From DLKC01 sp002478885 (GTDB lineage Bacteria; Bacteroidota; Bacteroidia; Chitinophagales; Chitinophagaceae), in NCBI GenBank assembly GCA_046329585.1, contig JAXLUI010000002.1:1798001-1862000 (forward strand): a stretch of 64,000 nucleotides of DNA, in the 5' to 3' direction. The position numbers were made by a program, and so were the translations under genes. Positions within the stretch are counted from its first letter, which is position 1; every line of letters starts with the position of its first letter. This document shows positions 59,864 to 64,000 of this stretch, piece after piece. The notes beneath the pieces are model-generated. The model was not told the DNA's origin, did not search any database, and saw only the letters and a program-made list of their open reading frames with translations.

Positions 59864-61924
59864 TTACGAAATTTTACTCCAGGCAGTTTTTCCTTTTTGT
59901 GAAATAAGATAGTCTTTCAGTGGCTGGTTGGCAGCGGTTTCGAGCTTTTCATCGGCATTAAGTATTTTTTCGCTGAGTGCTTTCGCCTTTTCAAGCAATG
60001 CCTTATCGTTAACAATGCTGGCCAGCTTAAAGTTTAATAGCCCGCTTTGTCTTGTTCCTTCTATATCTCCCGGTCCCCGTAGTTCAAGATCTTTTTCCGC
60101 GATCACAAACCCGTCGTTTGTGTCGCACATGATTTGAATGCGTGCACGTGCCTCGTTACTTACCTTACTGCCCGTTAAAAGTATACAATAACTCTTTTCC
60201 ACGCCGCGCCCCACTCTTCCGCGTAATTGATGTAACTGCGAAAGTCCGAACTTTTCGGCGCTTTCTATTACCATAACGCTGGCATTTGGCACATTCACGC
60301 CCACTTCTATAACCGTTGTACTCACCATGATCTGTGTGTCGTTTCTAACAAAACGTTGCATGTTTACGTCTTTCTGTTCGGCAGGCATTCTCCCATGCAC
60401 CATGCTGATGCTGTATTTTGATTCAGGGAAAAAGCCTTTCACCTGCTCGTAACCTTGCATCAGATCTTCATAGCTCAGCTTTTCACTCTCTTCGATTAAC
60501 GGGTAAATAATATAGGCCTGTCTTCCCTTTCCGATCTCCGCTCTAATAAAATCCATTACCTGCGCCCTCTTCGTCTCAAACCGGTGCACCGTTGATATTG
60601 GTTGCCTGCCGGGAGGCAGCTCATCCATTACGCTGTAATCGAGATCGCCATAGGCAGTCATTGCCAGTGTACGCGGGATAGGTGTTGCCGTCATCACAAG
60701 CACATGTGGCGGTATAGTTGCTTTCTTCCATAATTCTGCACGCTGTGCCACACCAAAGCGGTGCTGTTCGTCAACGATAGCAAAACCCAGGTTTTTGAAT
60801 TGCACTTTATCTTCAATGACTGCATGCGTACCCACGACAAGCTGTATGGTTCCGTCGAGAAGCGCCTCCAATATTTTTTTTCGTTCCCTGGTTTTGGTGC
60901 TGCCCGTAAGCAGGGCAATGTTCACAGGCATTTTATGCAAAAGTGTATGCAGGCTTTCGTAATGCTGGCGGGCGAGGATTTCAGTTGGCGCCATCATACA
61001 GCTTTGGTACCCATTGTCAGCAGCAAGCAGCATACACAACAATGCCACAATGGTTTTTCCGCTGCCGACATCTCCCTGCAGCAGCCGGTTCATCTGGTGG
61101 CCCATAGCAGTATCGGCCCTTATCTCTCTCATCACCCTTTTTTGTGCACCGGTTAACTCAAATGGTAAATGATTTTTATAAAAATCATTGAAGAAATCGC
61201 CGACTTTTTCAAATACCACACCCTGACTGCTGCGGTGCCGGTTAATACGCACGAGTTGTAAACGCGTCTGGGCAATAAAAAGTTCTTCGAATTTCAGTCT
61301 TTTCACCGCTGCTTCATAAGCCCCGGCATCAGGAGGAAAATGCAGATCGCAATAAGCCCTGTACCTGCCGGTGAGTTTCATTGTACCGAGTACTTCCGCG
61401 GGAAGATTTTCGGGCACGTCTATTTCGCTTACCTGTGGCAGTAAAGCGGCCATCAATTTGCCAAGTTGTCTGCCATTGAGCGACCTTGCCTTTAACTTTT
61501 CCGTGGTGGGGTAAACCGGTTCCAGGAAATTTTTTCCGTCTGATTTGCTTTCGGCAAAAACTTCTATTTCCGGGTGGCTCATTTGCGGCTTGCCATTGAA
61601 GAAGCTTACCCGTCCCCAGACAAGGTAATCACTCCCGGGCTGCAGTATCTTTTGTACCCAATGTATACCTTGGAACCAGACCAGTTCTATCCTGCCGCTG
61701 CTGTCTCTTATTTCGGCAACAAGCCTTTTGCCAGACCGCTCCCCCATCACTTCAGCATATACCAGTTTGCCCGACACCTGGATAAAATCGGTTTGGTAAT
61801 TGATATCGCTGATGTTGCTGACAACCGTTTTATCGATATGCCGCAGGGGAAAATGATCAAGCAGGTCGCGAAAGGTAAATATGCCAAGCTCTTTTTTGAG
61901 CAGGTCGCCACGGAGAGGACCCAC
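59864..61924 (-). CDS. recG: ATP-dependent DNA helicase RecG
   Basis: At least 686 residues. The wedge/OB domain is present (DFIQVSGKLVYAEVMGERSG, GRIELVWFQGIHWVQKIL). Helicase motifs are LLQGDVGSGKTIVALLCML (Walker A), FAIVDEQHRFGVAQRAELW (DExH as DEQH), TATPIPRTLAM, STTVIEVGVNVPNASVMVIE and QLHQLRGRVGRG. The C-terminal RecG motif is NDGFVIAEKDLELRGPGDI. RecG rescues stalled replication forks. The coordinate given starts at an in-frame GTG, but the family N-terminus LDSPIEYLKGVGPLRGD runs 11 or more codons further upstream without ATG, GTG or TTG (open to 61987). The real start may be ATA at 61957 or ATT at 61942. Confidence 0.93.
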   Translation of the reverse strand: MGPLRGDLLKKELGIFTFRDLLDHFPLRHIDKTVVSNISDINYQTDFIQVSGKLVYAEVMGERSGKRLVAEIRDSSGRIELVWFQGIHWVQKILQPGSDYLVWGRVSFFNGKPQMSHPEIEVFAESKSDGKNFLEPVYPTTEKLKARSLNGRQLGKLMAALLPQVSEIDVPENLPAEVLGTMKLTGRYRAYCDLHFPPDAGAYEAAVKRLKFEELFIAQTRLQLVRINRHRSSQGVVFEKVGDFFNDFYKNHLPFELTGAQKRVMREIRADTAMGHQMNRLLQGDVGSGKTIVALLCMLLAADNGYQSCMMAPTEILARQHYESLHTLLHKMPVNIALLTGSTKTRERKKILEALLDGTIQLVVGTHAVIEDKVQFKNLGFAIVDEQHRFGVAQRAELWKKATIPPHVLVMTATPIPRTLAMTAYGDLDYSVMDELPPGRQPISTVHRFETKRAQVMDFIRAEIGKGRQAYIIYPLIEESEKLSYEDLMQGYEQVKGFFPESKYSISMVHGRMPAEQKDVNMQRFVRNDTQIMVSTTVIEVGVNVPNASVMVIESAEKFGLSQLHQLRGRVGRGVEKSYCILLTGSKVSNEARARIQIMCDTNDGFVIAEKDLELRGPGDIEGTRQSGLLNFKLASIVNDKALLEKAKALSEKILNADEKLETAANQPLKDYLISQKGKTAWSKIS

Positions 61925-62147
61925 CCCTTTCAGGTATTCAATAGGGCTATCGAGTATGGTAGACTTTAAATGTATAAATCTGTTATTTTAAAGCAGGGAA
62001 AATACAAATTATGCAGGGAACGGAAGAAGGTAAAATGTAGCTAAAAAATTACACCTGCCGGTTCATTCCTTGTATAACCCGCGATTACATTGGTCAAAAA
62101 ATCAACCTGGCTGCCACAGGAATGGCAAATCCATTATTTTTATCCTC

Positions 62148-62645
62148 ATGAAGACAGCAAGCATAAGTGAACTGAAACAGGAACTGCAATACCGGTCTGA
62201 CAAAGAGATTATGGAGTTGTGCCTGCAGCTGGCGAGATTTAAAAAAGAAAACAAGGAGTTGCTTACATACCTTTTATTTGAAGCACAGGATGAAGAAGCC
62301 TACACAGCAGGCGTAAAACAAATGCTGGAGGAAGCATTTAAAGAAATACACACAACCAATCTCTATTTTGCCAAAAAGAATCTTCGCCGGATTTTGAGGC
62401 AGCTAAGCAAAAACATAAAGTACAGCGGCAATAAACAAACCGAAGCTGCATTGCTTATTTACTATTGCAAACTATTGAAGGCTTCGGGCATCAACCTGCA
62501 GAAAAGTACGATGATCAATAATCTTTTTCAGCAGCAGCTAAAAAAGATAAAAGCTGCTATCGCCGGTTTGCATGAAGACCTGCAATACGACCTGCTGAAT
62601 GACTTGAAGAACGTACAAGTGAGTGACACAACCAAAGCATCATAG
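62148..62645 (+). CDS. Conserved helical protein, unknown function
   Basis: 165 residues from ATG 62148; a 26-codon extension upstream has no sense. The sequence is charged and helical: ASISELKQELQYRSDKEIME, LCLQLARFKKENKELLTYLL, FEAQDEEAYTAGVKQMLEEA, LYFAKKNLRRILRQLSKNIK. It looks like a family of soluble helical proteins found in Chitinophagaceae, with no known function. The last 11 codons (NVQVSDTTKAS) lie inside repeat copy R, so the stop codon is supplied by the repeat. It is divergent from recG. Confidence 0.65.
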   Translation: MKTASISELKQELQYRSDKEIMELCLQLARFKKENKELLTYLLFEAQDEEAYTAGVKQMLEEAFKEIHTTNLYFAKKNLRRILRQLSKNIKYSGNKQTEAALLIYYCKLLKASGINLQKSTMINNLFQQQLKKIKAAIAGLHEDLQYDLLNDLKNVQVSDTTKAS

Positions 62646-62665
62646 TATTGCCGGTGCCGGGTACA
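62613..62665 (+). repeat. Dispersed repeat variant, copy R (53 bp), overlapping a gene end
   Basis: GTACAAGTGAGTGACACAAC to GGTGCCGGGTACA. It has the GTGAGTGAC core of copies C and E but the normal ends, and it covers the final 11 codons of the upstream gene. Confidence 0.75.
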
Positions 62666-62671
62666 TAACAC

Positions 62672-62699
62672 AAAAAAGCACAACCTCCCGGTTGTGCTT
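62672..62699 (-). terminator. Terminator of the alcohol dehydrogenase gene
   Basis: AAGCACAACC and GGTTGTGCTT form a perfect stem with a four-base loop, followed on the minus strand by T residues, 21 bp after the stop. Confidence 0.85.
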
Positions 62700-62720
62700 T
62701 AAAATATTTACAGGACTGTA

Positions 62721-63767
62721 CTACAGAGTTGCCATATCAATTACAAAACGATAACGCACATCTCCTTTCAGCATTCTTTCGTAAGCCGTATTGATGTCCT
62801 TGATATCGATCAGTTCAATATCAGATACAATATTGTGTTCGGCACAAAAGTCAAGCATCTCCTGTGTTTCGGGAATGCCTCCTATACCGGAGCCGGCAAT
62901 ACTTCTGCGGTTGCCCAGCAAGCTGAAACCATGGATTTGCAGTGGCGTCGGCGGCACGCCCACGCAAATTTGAACGCCATTTGTTTTTAATAAACCGAGA
63001 TAAGTATTGTAGTCATGCGGCGCCGAAACCGTGTCGATGATAAAATGAAAACTGTTGCGAACCGCTTTCAATTGTTCTTTGTCGCTTGTTAATACAAAAT
63101 GGTGAGCGCCCAATCTTTCGGCATCTTTTTGTTTTGATGGAGAATGGCTGAGCATGGTAACTTCCGCACCAAATGCAGCTGCAAATTTTACCGCCATATG
63201 ACCAAGCCCGCCTAAGCCAAGCACAGCTACTTTATGCCCTTTGCCGATTTTCCAATGACGCAACGGAGAGTAGGTGGTTATGCCGGCACACAGCAAAGGT
63301 GCCACTGCGGCGAGATCTAACTTTTCAGAAATACGTAGCACAAAATCTTCATGACAAACCATGATATTGGAGTAACCACCATAAGTCGGCGTTACCTTAT
63401 CTTGCTCGGTGCCATTGTAAGTTTGTGAACTGCCATTTTCACAATACTGCTCGAGGCCATCCTTACAGTTTTCGCAGGTACGGCAGGAGTCAACCATACA
63501 CCCAACACCAACAAGGTCGCCCACTTTATATTTTTTTACATGGTCTCCAACACGGGTAACACGGCCAACGATCTCGTGACCGGGAACCATTGGAAAAATA
63601 CCAGGAAACCATTCGTCCCTGATCTGGTGAAGGTCTGAGTGACAAACACCACAATACAAAATATCAAACTGTACATCGTGAGGTTTAGGCTCACGTCTTT
63701 CAAAATTCCACGGCGCTAATGGCGATGTGTTCGTCTGCGCCGCATAAGCTTTCGTTGCTGTTGCCAT
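62721..63767 (-). CDS. Zinc-dependent NAD(P) alcohol dehydrogenase
   Basis: 348 residues, medium-chain dehydrogenase of the YahK/cinnamyl-alcohol-dehydrogenase-like branch. Catalytic zinc ligands are Cys42 (YCGVCHSDLH), His64/Glu65 (VPGHEIVGRV) and a Cys in PLLCAGITTYSPLR. Structural zinc ligands are Cys95, 98, 101 and 109. The Rossmann signature is VLGLGGLGHMAVKFAAAFG; an H rather than an acidic residue near the end of the second strand (MLSHSPSKQKD) suggests NADPH preference. It reduces a broad range of aldehydes. It is a single gene with its own terminator. Confidence 0.92.
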   Translation of the reverse strand: MATATKAYAAQTNTSPLAPWNFERREPKPHDVQFDILYCGVCHSDLHQIRDEWFPGIFPMVPGHEIVGRVTRVGDHVKKYKVGDLVGVGCMVDSCRTCENCKDGLEQYCENGSSQTYNGTEQDKVTPTYGGYSNIMVCHEDFVLRISEKLDLAAVAPLLCAGITTYSPLRHWKIGKGHKVAVLGLGGLGHMAVKFAAAFGAEVTMLSHSPSKQKDAERLGAHHFVLTSDKEQLKAVRNSFHFIIDTVSAPHDYNTYLGLLKTNGVQICVGVPPTPLQIHGFSLLGNRRSIAGSGIGGIPETQEMLDFCAEHNIVSDIELIDIKDINTAYERMLKGDVRYRFVIDMATL

Positions 63768-63893
63768 AATCTAAAATTTAGTTTTGCTTTTGTTAGAGTA
63801 ACCAGGGGTAAGTATTGCACAAACAAACAGTTCATGCATTTGTTTTATATATCGTTCAAAAATAGGCGAACTTAACGAGGCCGGACAAAGTAA

Positions 63894-64000
63894 TCAGAGA
63901 TGCGCTTCCAGGAATGCAAACAACGCAGTTCTTATATAATCCGCATCAAACATTTCGCCATAATGCGGCGCACCGGGAACAACAATCAATTGATTCTTTA
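63894..64000 (-). CDS. C-terminal end of an alpha/beta hydrolase (partial)
   Basis: An open minus-strand frame enters from the right edge and ends at TGA 63894-63896. The last residues, KNQLIVVPGAPHYGEMFDAD and YIRTALFAFLEAHL, fit the final strand, catalytic-His loop (PGAPHYGEM) and last helix of an alpha/beta hydrolase. The rest of the gene is outside the window. Confidence 0.6.
   Translation of the reverse strand, partial: KNQLIVVPGAPHYGEMFDADYIRTALFAFLEAHL

Overview
The window looks like a chromosome segment of a Bacteroidota member, most likely family Chitinophagaceae. The reasons are type IX secretion (a PorP/SprF homologue, a type B sorting domain and two type A-like sorting domains), families common in this phylum (DUF4476, DUF4907, DUF2807, DUF2795, PorT-like barrels), weak ribosome binding sites, and two promoters matching the Bacteroidota consensus TTTG-N18/19-TAnnTTTG (upstream of the tRNA pair and of the DUF2795 gene). 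The placement is by gene content only.

Region 1 (1-6355) is an AT-rich accessory block ending at the 3' end of a tRNA-Leu gene. It holds a tight seven-gene minus-strand operon: DUF4160 protein, a DUF2442/XRE/ImmA-IrrE fusion, a zinc protein resembling DUF4186, a radical SAM enzyme, a winged-helix Rossmann enzyme with a DPPWY motif, an ASCH protein and a P-loop nucleotide kinase. I do not recognise this set. The content suggests stress- or phage-responsive nucleotide or nucleic-acid modification, which is inference.

Region 2 (6356-14600) starts the ordinary chromosome: tRNA-Leu and tRNA-Gly, a glycosyltransferase, RNase Z, an RRM protein, an ECF sigma/anti-sigma/outer-membrane cluster, and the agmatine-to-putrescine pair aguA/aguB.

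Region 3 (14849-17500) is a second small accessory patch: short AT-rich genes separated by repeats whose ends share a GGCGCAGGTC-type inverted sequence. Two of the repeats contain what looks like the first codons of a REP-associated (Y1) transposase.

Region 4 (17503-64000) is mostly housekeeping and secreted-protein genes: Uma2 nuclease, FtsK, a LolD-type ATPase, a methyltransferase, a DUF1254 lipoprotein, a large c-type-heme lipoprotein, a peptidase-S74 fibre-like protein, a GH116-like enzyme, an ethanolamine module (permease-eutB-eutC), an MBOAT/SGNH acyl-transfer pair, a GH42-like lipoprotein, a 14-repeat T9SS-exported protein, an S10 peptidase, Lon, a PorT-like barrel, a coiled-coil membrane protein behind palindromic operators, PorP with a 1213-residue T9SS type B protein, RecG and an alcohol dehydrogenase.

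The most striking pattern is a dispersed intergenic repeat with about 20 copies between 9 and 63 kb and none in the 1-6.4 kb island. A typical copy begins GTACAAG, has a near-palindromic core TGCGACGCA, and ends GCCGGGTACA or GCCGGGCTCA, often followed by a run of A. It comes in two length classes, 52-53 bp and 74-80 bp.
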